From Aphrocallistes beatrix (taxonomy: Eukaryota; Porifera; Hexactinellida; Sceptrulophora; Aphrocallistidae): a stretch of 64,000 nt of DNA. The notes under the pieces were generated by a model, which was given only the letters and a program-made list of their open reading frames with translations, did not search any database and had not been told where the DNA came from. The stretch spans positions 1,364,001 to 1,428,000 of the forward strand of contig OY725492.1 in the NCBI GenBank assembly GCA_963281255.1, read 5' to 3'. Numbering within the stretch: the stretch's first letter is position 1; every line of letters begins with the position of its first letter. Made by a program: the position numbers and the translations under genes. Of the stretch, positions 33,907 through 45,412 are shown one piece after another.

Positions 33907-35286
33907 GTAAGATTTATGCAGGATAAACGTATATTCAATTAATATAAGAGTTTTAAATATAATATTAGATACATTTGAGTTTTTCATATACTTATAGATA
34001 TAGCTGTATATATATCTCAGATGATTTTCATTACACATTAGAACATCATTGTACATCTGTTAAAATAATATAATAATTCAATCTCAATCAATTTTATGTA
34101 TATTCTTTTCTCTCTATTGTCGAAGATTTTTAGTAGAGCGCCTGTAGTGGTTCGTTTGGGGGTGGAGGCTTTAAATTTTGAAGCATGCTCCAAATACCAA
34201 ATATTTTTCATATACTTGGGAGCAAGAGATTATCTAGGAGCGCGAGACGCTCCTCTAGGCGTATGATTTTACGCCCGAAAGTGTTTAGGAACGTGAAAAT
34301 TTAGAATATTACCCAATTTACCCTATATTGTGATGTTATTTATCGATTTGGGCGTATAAAAATCTATGTGTTTGAGATTAGGAGCGTATCTCTGGAAAGC
34401 TGTATAATACTACTTGGGAGGTGGGGGCCCTCCAAATTTCAACTCTATAATCTACTCCTCGAAGTACTCCAAAGTTGGGAGGGGGCCTCCCCATATTGAT
34501 ACTCCTCTTCAGATTTGGGGAGGCCCCTCTAAATTTTTGATTGCGGTGAGACGATCTACAATAACATTAACATCAGAATTGAATGAAATTGCGTAAATGA
34601 TATTGGTCAGTTTTGTGACTGCAATAAAAATTTAGAGGGCCCACCCCAAATTTGAAGAACCTCGAGAATTAGATTTTAGCGTTGGAATCTGGTGAGCTCC
34701 CCTTAAACAAACCCATATAGCGCCCAGTATAGGTATAGCATAATATGAAAACTGGAGTATTGAGTACTCCAGAATTTCCACTAATCGGAGCATGCTCCAG
34801 CTATGCTCTGAATCTTCAAATTGAGCAAATCCGCTTATAAATGCTCTTCTAATTTATTTACAATAATTTTGCACCCAACATACATAGATTTAAATTAAAT
34901 TCAAGTTTCTATGGAGACTGAAAAAATTGATAATTTGTATACGAATTTAAAGGCGACTATCTTTAATGAGATATGACACAAGTTAGTCACAGCTGACCAA
35001 CCAAATCGTACCTTGCCTCGTTGACATTTGTTGTTACAATTAGAACGGGTATGTTTGAATTATTTCATGGTTCTGAACCCAGACAATTTTTATTAGTAAA
35101 GTTAATTGTAGTCCTTACCTCATCCTATTGTTAACAAAACAACGGGGTTTGTAAATAGCTAATTGAAATCCTTTGGCGCTTTATAATCCAGAAGTCATTA
35201 ATGACAGATCATAGACTTTGTATTGATAGTATTGTTACTACAATAAATTCCTTAATTGTACTTTTTAATCATATATTTATTTCTAG
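33907..35286. other. Intron FN13-FN14
   Basis: G-rich 'gtggggg/ctcctc' segments at 34140-34210 and 34411-34740 form partial inverted arms and match the intron after FN6. The element at 34223 is nested in them. No gene. Confidence 0.5.
34223..34410. mobile_element. 188-bp element with 10-bp target duplication
   Basis: CAAGAGATTATC ... CTGTATAATAC between two copies of TACTTGGGAG (34213-34222 and 34411-34420). The paralogous site near 19107 is unoccupied. Ends are not clear inverted repeats. A 9-11-bp duplication suggests a Mutator-like origin (inference). Confidence 0.6.
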
Positions 35287-35586
35287 TTCCTTCAACTCCT
35301 CCAGTCAACTTGACAATATTTTCCATAAACAGCACTGCGATATACGCACAATGGAATGCTCCTGAATTGATAGATCAAAATGGATTTTTAACACGATACC
35401 AAGTTAGATATAATGGATCCGTGTTGGATACAACTGAAAGAATTTTGACTATAAATATTAATAAATTGTCTGAAATTCTCACTGGACTTCGACCGAACGT
35501 TTATTACTGTGTAATGATTCGGGTTGAAAACGGAGCAGGATTCAGTGAATTTAGTTCTCCAAATTGTGCACGCACTCAGGAAGCAA
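35287..35586 (+). CDS. FN3 exon 14 (subtype e)
   Basis: FN3 domain with 'NLTIFSINSTAIYAQWNAPE', 'FLTRYQV', 'ILTININKLSEILTGLRPN' and 'CARTQEA'. It is the counterpart of FN7. Its intron leader lacks the roughly 620-bp insertion found before FN7 (about 20131-20755), so that insertion came after duplication. Confidence 0.92.
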
Positions 35587-35974
35587 GTAAGATTTATGCA
35601 GTTTCGAAAGTTAACATTCGAAAGCAAGGCTCTTACCCATTTTACTTTATGTATTTATTATAAACAAACGTAAAAAATAATGTTTTACACAGTTTCAGGA
35701 ATACAATATTTGGAATCTATACACATAAAAATTACAGATCAACCATTGTAAACTAATCTATGAAACATGGGTTTTAATGGCGATCTTGGTATAAAATTAC
35801 ACCACGATTTGGTTCACGAATTTTTCTACACATTTCCATTTTTTGCAGAAGCGTGAAAATTTCACTTTGATATTAGAACTTAATCGTCAATTCTTTATTT
35901 GACAGTTACGTATATACAAAGTTTTATATCACTAAGACTCTCCAATTCTACAATCTTTTCTAACAAACAAACAA
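35587..35974. other. Intron start after FN14
   Basis: From about 35845 ('gcagaagcgtgaaaatttcac') a worn minus-strand 5' part of a type A Helitron-like element abuts a plus-strand copy. No exon. Confidence 0.4.
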
Positions 35975-36017
35975 AAGAAGAACTGGTAAGTCGTAGAGAT
36001 TCGCAAATTGGCATGTA

Positions 36018-37360
36018 CAGGGTGTAACGAAAGTGTTGATACCTCTGATCTTATAACGTAACTTTGAATATATTGATTAAATTGTCACTATTATTTATTT
36101 ATATGCGAACCATTTCGTTCTAATACAAGTCTGATTCGTTCAGGCATGCTAGCTACTAAATTCTGAAAAATATCAGAGCCAATACCTTCCCATGCAAATT
36201 TTATTGATTTTATTAGTTCGTCCAGAGTAGAAATTTGACCATCTCCTTTCACATTCTCTTTCAATATTCCCCATAGGTTTTCAATAGGGTTCAAATCTGG
36301 AGAATTACCTGGCCATTCAGTTTTGCTCCAGAATGCTTTTAGGTTTTCTGAGCACCACTTGCGTAGAATTTACTGTGTGGGCCGGTGCGCCATCTTGCAT
36401 GAAAATCATGTCGGACATATTTTCTAACATTGGCCGCTGCAATAGAGATCCTGTATTTGGCTTACGCTGAAGTGCATCCATTCAAGTCTTTGCGAGAATC
36501 TCATTTCGGTAATAGACAGCATTTATCGGCTGTCCTTGGGAAATGATATGCAATTTTGATAGTGCATGGTGCGACATCATGCCCCAGACTTGAACTTTCG
36601 CCGGGAATTTTACTGAAAATACCGGTGGGACATCTTTCATATCCTTCGCCCAAACGCGGTTATTTTGCTTGTTAGACGTTGCGAAAAGCTGGAAAGATGC
36701 CTCGTCTGACCATAAAACCCGTTTCCACTCATTTACAGTCCAAATCTGGTGTCTTTTGGCAAATTCCAGGCGATCCTGAATTTTCTTTTTCGATAATCGA
36801 GGTAATTCTTGCCTTTTAAAAGGCCGGACGCCTACTGACTGGGTTAAATGACGATATACGCACATATGGGATACAGGGTTACCCCTATTCTTCAATTTCT
36901 GTGCACGTTTTCGTGTGGATTGCCTGCATTTGCCGAGTAATTTGGCAATTACGATTTTATCCGTCCGTTTCAAAATATGAGGCCTCCCTGAACGAGGTTT
37001 AGTCAGCATAGAATTTCCCTGCTTATGTGAACTCCACCATCGTTTTACTGAGGGAACTGATACTCCTAAGCACTTAGCAACCTCCTTCTGCATGGTACCA
37101 CCTTCTAGCATGTCAATTGCTCGAGAACGAATCAAAATCCCGTTATCACGGACATCCATAATGAAGAATTTAAGGCCAAAGGAATAAAAAGCTATAAAAA
37201 ATATAAAATTTGACGATTGGAAAGAAAACTTGTACTAAAACATAATTATGTAGTGCATCAAAAATGTAGAGTTAGTTTAAATCTTTTGTGTTGTATGGTT
37301 CACTAAGAATGATACTTTTGAACTAGCAATACAAGGTATCAACACTTTCGTTACACCCTG
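36018..37360 (-). mobile_element. Tc1-type transposon, nearly complete
   Basis: 1343 bp with perfect 27-bp terminal inverted repeats (beginning CAGGGTGTAACGAAAGTG) and TA duplications at 36016 and 37361. Size and layout are those of a Tc1-family transposon with one transposase gene. Confidence 0.88.
36091..37159 (-). pseudogene. Tc1-family DD34E transposase, two lesions
   Basis: It begins at 37159 (ATG) with a helix-turn-helix ('MQKEVAKCLGVSVPSVKRWW'), a 'KPRSGRP' linker, a second HTH, then the catalytic region: first Asp in 'VLWSDEASF', second Asp in 'FMQDGAPAHT', Glu in 'SPDLNPIENLW'. A TGA stop at 36482-36484 interrupts the frame, and a one-base frameshift near 36370 lies between the second Asp and the Glu. 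The C-terminus ends at 36091. Otherwise intact with little decay, so a recent arrival. Host function unlikely. Confidence 0.82.
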
Positions 37361-37559
37361 TAGGTGTCAAATGATGAATCTACGATTATGTTCGAAGATT
37401 TAAAAGAAATTTTGAATCTGCAAAAAATTATGAGAAACAAATTTTCACACCTTCTATTCAAATTGTATAGCTTCACTCTTACAATATACTATGATTGTTA
37501 TTAATACTTCAAGGCAATAAGTTACCTCATTAGTTGTCTCAATTATATTATGGTGTATA

Positions 37560-38932
37560 CAGTCTGTCACACAATTATTTGCACTATAGGTGAACATTAT
37601 TAACAAGCCATATTTCGATTTCAGGTGTACTTTAGTGCATTAGAATTGATTGAGTTATTATTATGACAGTAAAATAAAACAAATTTAATCAATATCTGCA
37701 TGGTTTCCATTCAATTGAATTTTTTTGGCGTCTGACCTAAATTTTTTGCTGATTTTTTTTGTTTATTCTTCCATTAAGTTAGATTTTTGATTGAAATTTT
37801 ATTTTATTCCCAAGAAAACTAGTGTAAAATGCAGCGAGAGCGTAGAGAGAGAGTTACTGAACTTATTTCAAATACTGAGCTTTCAATTGAAGCGATAGTA
37901 AAAAAGTGTGATGTCTCTAAGAGGATTGTCTTGTACACAAAATCTAGGCTCGCTAAAGGGGAAAATATTGACATAGAAGAGGGGCTGGTTAAAAATGTAA
38001 AGTTACTCGAAACAATAAGATCTCTTTGTCTTTATCTATTCCTAATAACCCCAGGGTCTCATTACGATCGATGACCAATAATTTGAACAATTCCAGATGT
38101 TTAAAAGTGTCCCATGAAACCGTCGGGCGAACCCTTATTAAAATAGGATATTAAAAAAATCAGCAGTCAGAGAACCTAATATCACGCCCACCCATGAGAA
38201 AACGAGAGTTGCTTGGGCCAAAAAACATCGATTCATACATTGGCAGAGTCCTTTTTACGGACGAATGCTCTATTTGGCTTCATGGGGGCAATTTGCACAT
38301 CTGGACTAAAGGGTCTCAGAAACCAATCCTCAACCTCCCAAAGCATACACCCAAACTCCACATTTGGGGTGGAATCTCCACTCGTGGGGCTACACCTGTC
38401 CACATTTTCGGAGAAAATTTCAATTCACAAGTACATATATTGTAATGTATTCAATGAAGTTCTAATCGAAAATGCTAACACCTTATACCCAAATGGCTGG
38501 AAACCTCAGGAGGACAATTCAAGTATTCACAGATCTAAATTATCTACAGCCTACAAGGATTTTCGTGGCATCCGTACTATCGATTGGCCATCAAACAGCC
38601 CTGATTTAAACCCAATCGAGAATTTATGGGCCGTGCTTAAGCATAGAATCCGGGTTAAAGCCCCAAGGAGCATTCGCGTGTGGAAAACATGATCAAAGAG
38701 GAGTGGGAAACTTTTGATCCCTCTTTTCTCCGCAACCTCACTCATTCTATGAGGAAGCGATGCAATTTGGTAATAGCTTCGGAAGGCAAGAAAATTAACT
38801 ATTGAATAAATTTTACCTCCAATGCATAGTTACACTGAAGGTGTTAACACAGTATAATTAAATCTATATATTCTCTCCTCTTCTTGTAGCTATGCTTTAC
38901 TTAGTGAGTGCAAATAATAGTGTGACAGACTA
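37560..38932 (+). mobile_element. Second Tc1/mariner-type transposon, degraded
   Basis: 1373 bp. TA|CAGTCTGTCACACAATTATT and imperfect inverse ...AATAGTGTGACAGACTA|TA. Inserted at a TA of the type A element ('gtgta|tagcaataaaa'; sister copies read gtgtatggcaat). Confidence 0.82.
37829..38690 (+). pseudogene. Tc1/mariner-type transposase remnant with several frameshifts
   Basis: Frame 1 (37829-38074) holds an N-terminal HTH ('IEAIVKKCDVSKRIV'). Later frames hold 'LFTDECSIWLHG' (first Asp), 'PQEDNSSIHRS' (second Asp) and 'WPSNSPDLNPIENLWAVLK' (Glu), in at least two different frames with stops between. Older than the 36018 copy. Confidence 0.75.
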
Positions 38933-39538
38933 TAGCAATAAAAATGTAATATGTATATTTTCACCCCTTTTGGCGAATTTCAAAAGTATGCTAGAGACTT
39001 GATCCCAACGGTTGTCATAGAGTTTTTAGATTCCGAATATCGTATTTCGAATCTGTATGATAAATATTTATTTACTTTTGTCACAATAGATATATAATGT
39101 CAACAAACTCCAAAAATAGGCTAGAGACTAACTCCCAGCAGTTTGCATAAGGTTTTTAGTCGTATAGATTTCAAATATCATATTGTGGTATCTAATGATA
39201 AACTATTTGTTTACTTTTGTTTACAATAAATAATGGAAGTAATGAAATATCAAAAATATGCTATAAACTAGCATTGAACTTGCATTGGTTTTTAGATACG
39301 CAGATTTCGAATTCTTTTTATCATGGACCTAATTTTTCTTCTCCAGTTCTGATTTCAGATTCGCCGTAGAGAAATGAGTTTTTTAGTGGAAAATTAGATA
39401 ACAATTAACAATTTCTTTGATATCCTCCAGACGCCCGCAGCGCGACTCTGCGGATGCGCAGTGTCTGCAAGCCGCGAGCGCAAGTACGCTAAGTGCGCTT
39501 GTGATAAATTATATTCACCTATATCTGTCTATTTCTAG

Positions 39539-39838
39539 TTCCTTCAACTCCTCCAGTTAACATCACAGTATATTCCTTAAACAGTACTGCGATACAGGCA
39601 GAATGGAATGCTCCTGAATTGATAGATCAAAATGGAGTTTTAACAAGTTACCAAGTTGTATATCGTGGTTTCGAGTTGGATACAGCCGAAAGATCTTTGA
39701 ATCTAAGTATTAACACGACGTCTGTAATTCTGACTGGACTTCTACCTAATATATTTTACTGTGTAATGATTCAGGTTCAAAACGGAGCAGGATTTAGTGA
39801 ATTTAGTTCTCCAGATTGTGCACGCACTCACGAAGCAA
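39539..39838 (+). CDS. FN3 exon 15 (subtype f)
   Basis: FN3 domain with 'SYQVVYRGFELDTAERS', 'LLPNIFYCVMIQVQNGAGFSEFSSPDCARTHEA'. RGF removes the NGS sequon. The acceptor lies 37 bp after the 3' end of a Helitron-like element, exactly as in FN8. Confidence 0.92.
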
Positions 39839-39905
39839 GTAAGATTCATGCCTAATGAAATTTCTTCAAAGATATTGCATATATTAACACAACGGAATTT
39901 TTATA

Positions 39906-40080
39906 TCCTTACTATTAAATCTTGATGAATGTGTATATATTTATCTATATAGTATTGTATATATAGTATCTGTAACGAATTGATTGAAAAAACTGCCAGG
40001 CACATAAGGCTGATCTTTGGCATTTGGAGCTATTTTGGCTATCGCTCTACTAGGTTCTGATCTCAGACGAAAATTAAGTT
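39906..40080 (+). mobile_element. Helitron-like type B, 5' fragment
   Basis: TCCTTACTATTAAATCTTG after an A, an AT-rich tract, then 'gtaacgaattgattgaaaaa', breaking off after 'gatctcagacgaaaat'. No 3' hairpin. Confidence 0.5.
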
Positions 40081-40186
40081 TACTAATATAAGAGGTGACA
40101 TTTCCACGATAATGAAAATTGTGAAATGGTATATTAATTGTCCTCATCTGTGACTTACCACTGACATGTATTAAGTACATTACAAG

Positions 40187-40352
40187 CAGAGGCGTAGCTT
40201 ACACCTATGTCGCCCGGGGCGGATGTATTTCATGCCGCCCCTCAACACATATTTCTACCTCAACTTGGCAAGTGTATTTATGAAACACAAGGTCAAGTGC
40301 CGCCCCCTATTAAGCGCCGCCCGGGGCGGTCCGCCCCCTAGCTACGCCACTG
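40187..40352. mobile_element. hAT-like MITE with 8-bp target duplication
   Basis: CAGAGGCGTAGCT ... AGCTACGCCACTG, flanked by ATTACAAG at 40179-40186 and 40353-40360. The paralogous FN8-FN9 intron has the empty site. GC-rich interior (gcccggggcgg). A second copy is at 56528. Confidence 0.88.
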
Positions 40353-40544
40353 ATTACAAGTATATCCAGTGGTATTTTGATTTTTTAAATGGGTTGCGCT
40401 CCATTTTACCACAGGTAAAAAGAGCTCAAAATATAGCCATGATTGATTAAATATTATATGTTAATGATTCTAGACTATTAATAGTACTATCCCAAATACC
40501 AAATTTGTGATAACTTATATTCATCTACATGCTTATATTTGTAG

Positions 40545-40844
40545 TTCCTTCAACTCCTCCAGTTAACTTGACAGTTTATTCTTTAAACAGCACTGCGATA
40601 CAGGCAGAATGGAATCCTCCAGAATTGATCCATCAAAATGGAGTTTTGACAAGTTACCAAGTTAGATATAATGGCTCAGAGTTGGAATTAGCTGATATAG
40701 TTTTGAATCTAAGTATTAACACGATGTCTGTAATTCTGACTGGACTTCTACCGAATGTGTATTACTGTGTGATAATTCGTGTTGAAAACGGAGCAGGATT
40801 CAGTGAATTTACTTCTCCAAATTGTACACGCACTCACGAAGCAA
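40545..40844 (+). CDS. FN3 exon 16 (subtype g)
   Basis: FN3 domain with 'AEWNPPELIHQNG', 'GSELELADIVLNLS', 'CVIIRVENGAGFSEFTSPNCTRTHEA'. ELELADIV is unique in strand C'. The acceptor is ttgtag rather than the usual ttctag. It precedes the largest intron (6367 bp). Confidence 0.92.
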
Positions 40845-40874
40845 GTAAGATTTATGTACAGAATAAAACATGTA

Positions 40875-41951
40875 TCCTTACTATTCAAACTCGATTAATG
40901 TTCATTTGTGTATAATATATATGTTGCAGTGTAAATGCGAAACTGGTGTATTCGCGAATACACTGACTATAGTTGATGGATTCGCGAATACACCGGTGCA
41001 AATGCGAAACCTTTTTATCTTAAATCTTAAGGTTGATTTATATTTCTCATAAGAACAACTAGATTACAACAAAACTTTTAATCAAGATCAATGAATGTAA
41101 AACCTTATTCTAAATCGTTTTCATGTAATCTTCAAGCATGATAAATTATTCTTACATTACATACATCACTCCTCATGCTATGCTACGTATATTATTTGCT
41201 TTTTGGTATGTTTTTGAAACTTTACTTTCTCGTGCCAAAAATGTAGTTGTATAGTAGCTTTGAAAACATGTTGTTCACATCATCTTACTGTCAAATTTTT
41301 AGTTATGAAACAGCGGAGTGTTACTACTAATAGTGTAAATACTACGTATTTCCTTTGAGTTATATAATTAACCTACCATAAGATTTAAGATAAAAAGGTT
41401 TCGCATTTGCACCGGAGTTTTCGCGAATCCACCAACTATTCAGTGTATTCGCGAAACCACCAGTTTCGCATTTACACTGCAACATATATATATACATATA
41501 TACAAATTGATTGAAGAAACTACCAGGCACAGAAGGATGATTTGGAATGTGAGTTTTTTGGCTATACGTCCACTAAGTTCTGACCTCAGACGAAAATGTC
41601 GACACATCGTGGAAGTATGACTTAATTGTCACCTTTTTCAGTAGTATTATAAATTTCAGTTCTTCGACTATAACTATAATATGAGGTGATAGAAGGCTGA
41701 ACATTTAATAGAATGTGCTTATTAATTTATCTCAAATATGATGTACTCTGTTACTACGTTATCATTACTCATCAAGAATTGAAAATATGACAAATTTTTC
41801 AGGTGATGTAGATTATAACCGTAGGACAGATGTATTTAGAAATGTTGTCTACCTTAATTAATCAAAGTGAGCCCAGGTGTCCGAAGTATGCCTCTGGCGG
41901 ACACTTTGTGTCCGCCAGCCGCGCAGCGCAAGCAAGATAAGCGCGCAATTG
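40875..41951 (+). mobile_element. Helitron-like type B split by a palindromic MITE
   Basis: TCCTTACTATTCAAACTCG at the left; 'caaattgattgaagaaact' resumes at 41505; the tail is the 3' hairpin region ending near 41951. The middle is interrupted by 40924-41482. Confidence 0.55.
40924..41482. mobile_element. MITE with TGCAGTGTAAATGCGAAAC ends
   Basis: Terminal inverted repeats of about 60 bp, with motif 'gtattcgcgaatacac' palindromes near each end and 'tttttatcttaaatctta' mirrored inside. The interior is AT-rich and non-coding. Confidence 0.65.
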
Positions 41952-42072
41952 TATATTATATATCAAGAGTTTGAGCTATAATGTTGCTATATTTTTATTT
42001 TCGTAGAGATCTGCTGTATATACAGATTTGTTCATCTCCAATGATTTTCGATACTAATTAAAACCTCACATA

Positions 42073-42582
42073 CATGCTTCGCTTGCTTGCATTGCGCGAC
42101 TGATGAACACTTTGTGTACGCCAGAGGCGCCCTTTCGGCGTCTAAGCTCACATTGATTAATTATATGGTAGATAACATCTCTAAATACACCTGCCTTGCT
42201 GTTAGAATATCACTCGAAAAATGACCAAATTCGTCAATTTTTCAATTTTGATCTGTAATAATGGCAGTATAATAGGCATTTTGTGGTGATAGTTGTGAAG
42301 AATGTTAATATACACAGTTTATTAAAATTTCAGCCTTCTATCACCTAAACTGGCTGAGTTATAGTCGAAAAACAATTTATAATTATAAAAAAGGTGACAA
42401 TGACGTCATAATTCCATGATGACATTTTCGTCTTAGGTCAGAACTTAGTGGATCCATAGCCAAAATGTTCCACCATGCCAATGATCAGCTTTCTGTGCTC
42501 GGCAGTTTCTTCAATCAATTTGTTAAAGTGATGTGAATGTATGCACATACCGTCATACATTATCTAGTTCTAATAGTAAGGA
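42073..42582 (-). mobile_element. Helitron-like type B, minus strand
   Basis: From the inverted tail 'gcttcgcttgcttgc' through 'gacaatgacgtcataattcc' (about 42397) to 'agttctaatagtaagga'. One CRE-like site only. Confidence 0.55.
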
Positions 42583-42778
42583 TAGATACATATTGTTAAA
42601 ATAACATGACATTTCATTTTATCAATCAATTTGTATGTATGTTCTAGATTTGTGTGCAGCCTAGTATCGCTGTACCATAATATGAAAACTAGAGTATTGA
42701 GTGTTCCACAATTTTTGGAGTCTCCCATTCTGCTCATTGGAGCGTACTCTAGCTACGCTCTGAATTCTTAATTTGAGT

Positions 42779-44347
42779 CATTGCCTACTCTATATAAGGC
42801 CATACAGTAAAGGTACCAGGGATGAAGTAGTAAGTGGACTATTTGGATATTACAATACAATCAATATACTGTAATGCTAAAGTTATGTTTGCCTTACTTT
42901 CCGTCAGTCCATCATCCTATAAACATGTAGTATGATAACATTTATTCCTTATTGATAACTACTGAGCAGTTATATATTATAATCACATTGTAATTAATTT
43001 CAAATTTATGAATTAATGACGCACAAAACTATTATGCTGCTACGATCTGAGGATCAACTGGTCATCTACTACAGTAATTGTAAATCCTAACACCCTTCCG
43101 TCTTCTGATATTTGAACCTGACTTCATAATGGATTCACTCTGACCGTCACTATCTAGAACAACAATAAACCACAATATAAATAACCATGAAAAATCTATG
43201 AAAATCTCTTTAATTTAGGCCACTGTTAATTGCAGATATGATTCAGCTCCACCGCCCGTATCAATATTTGACTACTGTATATGTTGTCACTATTGCGATT
43301 AACATCTCATTGTATATTTCAGCCTCTTTGTCTTCTTCCCATGAGATGTTTAATACACTCACTCGCACTATCTTCATGTCAGCATTACATCACGGCTTAG
43401 AGCCCGGATCCATGCATGTTTTAGTTCAGGTGGATGTGTTGGTATTTCAATCCAAGAACTTGAAGTCTAAAGGTACATATATTAAAAAGTCCATTGCGCA
43501 TGATCAATTGCACATTGCGCATGATCAATTGACACATTGCACATGATCAATTGACACATTAGGGAGGAATACAATCCCAATGGTGAAGAATGAAGGCATT
43601 TAGGTCCGATTGATAGGATTCTCTGCTCGGTCCGGGATTTTTAGTTGGAGATTGGATGAAAAATGAGCGAAATGAGGCTTTTTTGCGCTAAAAATTCAAT
43701 GCAATGTGGAGGTTTTAGCGACATTAATTTTTGGAATAGTTTTGCAAATATAGAAATATTTTAAGTGATATTTGCATATTATGTGCAAAGTGATGATAGA
43801 TCATCAGGGACGGCGGACCAAATTTTTTATTGGTCCGGTCAACGTCCATATGGTCTGGCCAATTTACATATATGATCCGACCAATGCCCATATATGGAAT
43901 GTCTATAGTTGAAATTAAGTCAAAGAGTGAGATATTGGTCCGGCTATGGCCGGACCGGCGTAGTGGCTCCGCCGGCCTTGATCATGCGCAATTGGTCAAT
44001 TGATCATGCGCAATGTGACGATTGCGCATGCGCAATGCACTTAGTCCAACCAATCGTGCACAATGTGCAATTGATCATGCGCAATGTGTCAATTGATCAT
44101 GCGCAATGGACTTTTTAATACCTCATAGGTAGTAGTTACTCATTTTGAACTTAAGGATCAGTATCTATGAGTTAGTAATCTGAAAGACTAATATGGGGCA
44201 AAAGACAACAAACATACGCGTATATGTGAACAATTAATAAAACAAGTATTATAAACAATTATGGATGGTTATAAATGCTCACTTACTACTGCATCCCTGG
44301 TACTATATTTCAAGTTTACTGTATCGCCTTATATACAGTAAGCTATC
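42779..44347. mobile_element. Foldback element FB5, old, with nested insertion
   Basis: CATTGCCTACTCTATATAAGG at the left and an inverse-like 'cttatatacagtaagctatc' at the right, with 'ccagggatgaagtag' and its inverse 'actgcatccctggta' inside each end. The arms are worn. The element 43490-44120 lies between them. A further arm-like piece follows at 44350-44570. Confidence 0.4.
43490..44120. mobile_element. Element with inverted clusters of CATTGCGCATGATCAATTG
   Basis: TATTAAAAAGTCCATTGCGC at the left and the exact inverse at the right. Each end carries three or four tandem copies of a 20-bp unit related to 'cattgcgcatgatcaattga'. The interior holds 'tggtccggtc' repeats. One-ended relative at 44682-44980. 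Confidence 0.6.
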
Positions 44348-44567
44348 ATCATCGGTCTTTTAAGAACACCTCTAAGTGTTTTTAATATTATGGTTTTCGC
44401 ATAGAACTGAGCTATGAATGGGTTGATGCTCTGAAATCACTAAATTTGTCACAAATATACCCCATTACGCAATCATATGATGACTAATCTAAATTTTAAC
44501 AACTGATCTGGGTACTTTGATACCATATTTATATATACTGGTAATATATTCTTAAGCTCTAATGTGT

Positions 44568-44665
44568 GGAAAAGTCCAGGACACATGTGCCTTGGATCCA
44601 GAGTATATGTGCCTTTTTAAAGTCCAGATCGCATGTGCCTTAAAGTCCAGAACACATACATGCAT
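44568..44665. repeat. Short tandem 'aaagtccag..cacatgtgcctt' repeat
   Basis: About four imperfect copies of a 23-30-bp unit, directly before the one-ended 44682 element. Confidence 0.5.
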
Positions 44666-45189
44666 ACACCCTAAGTACATATATTAAAAAGTACATTGCG
44701 CATGAGCAATTGACACATTGTGCATCATCAATTGACACATTGCGGATGATTAATTGAGAGTTGGCCTAATTGATAATAAAATTGAGTCATTCGAGTTATT
44801 TTAGGGAGGAATACAGTCCCAATGGTGGAGAAGGGAGGCTTTTATGGGATCCAGCTTGGCCTGAGGCAATTTAGTTAAGGATTGGATTGATAAATGGGCT
44901 GAAGTGAGGCTTTTTTTGCACGAAACGCCCCCAGTAGAGATACAATTCAATGCAGTGTGGTGGTTTTAGAGATATTAATTTAAACAACGGTTTTTCATAT
45001 AAAAAGTTTTAAAAAAGTTATAGATTTATATACCCCCCGAATCCATGGTAATATGTTCTCAGGGAGTTTACAATCTGGGTGAGGTGCTAAACCTACTGAT
45101 AGTTGTTGAATGTGTGCATGCGGCGTGTCTGTATGCATATGATGGCATGTCTGTGTGCATATGATAGCGTGTTACAGAGAAAAACTCGG

Positions 45190-45412
45190 CTAACAGTAGG
45201 CAAGAAAGATAGCACCTGACTTAACTTTACCTTTAAACGAGATGACATCCTTAGCGGTTCAGCTCACTAAGGTTCTGCAAGAGTGTAGGCTCAGATTACA
45301 TTACCGGAGCAATGTAATTGAGAGTAAAATGCAAATGACTAGAGCGAGGTTAGAACCCACGATCTAAGTCTTGGTATTCAAACGCCCTAACCACTGCACT
45401 ACCCAAGCAGAT
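45190..45412 (-). mobile_element. tRNA-derived SINE (minus strand)
   Basis: On the minus strand from 45412, 'GGGTAGTGCAGTGGTTAGGG' is a good RNA polymerase III A box, and about 35 bases later 'GTGGGTTCTAACC' resembles a B box. It is followed by a non-tRNA body. The anticodon arm does not pair well, so this is a SINE head and not a working tRNA gene. Confidence 0.6.

Larger units (their letters stand above)
35975..39501 (+). mobile_element. Helitron-like type A carrying two nested Tc1-type transposons
   Basis: Left part 'ggtaagtcgtagag...attggcatgta', middle part 37363-37559, and right part 38935-39501 (three worn 140-bp units and the tail ...GTGCGCTTG) join into one type A element once the insertions at 36018 and 37560 are removed. 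The left end is worn. Confidence 0.6.

Noticed and set aside
43238-43546. 102-codon frame with a hydrophobic N-terminus resembling a signal peptide
   Set aside because: Contains an inverted copy of an FN2-type leader (about 43230-43262) and runs into element 43490; no splice context.
45330-45412. Functional tRNA gene on the minus strand
   Set aside because: Anticodon and acceptor stems do not pair well and the B box is off-consensus; better explained as a SINE head.
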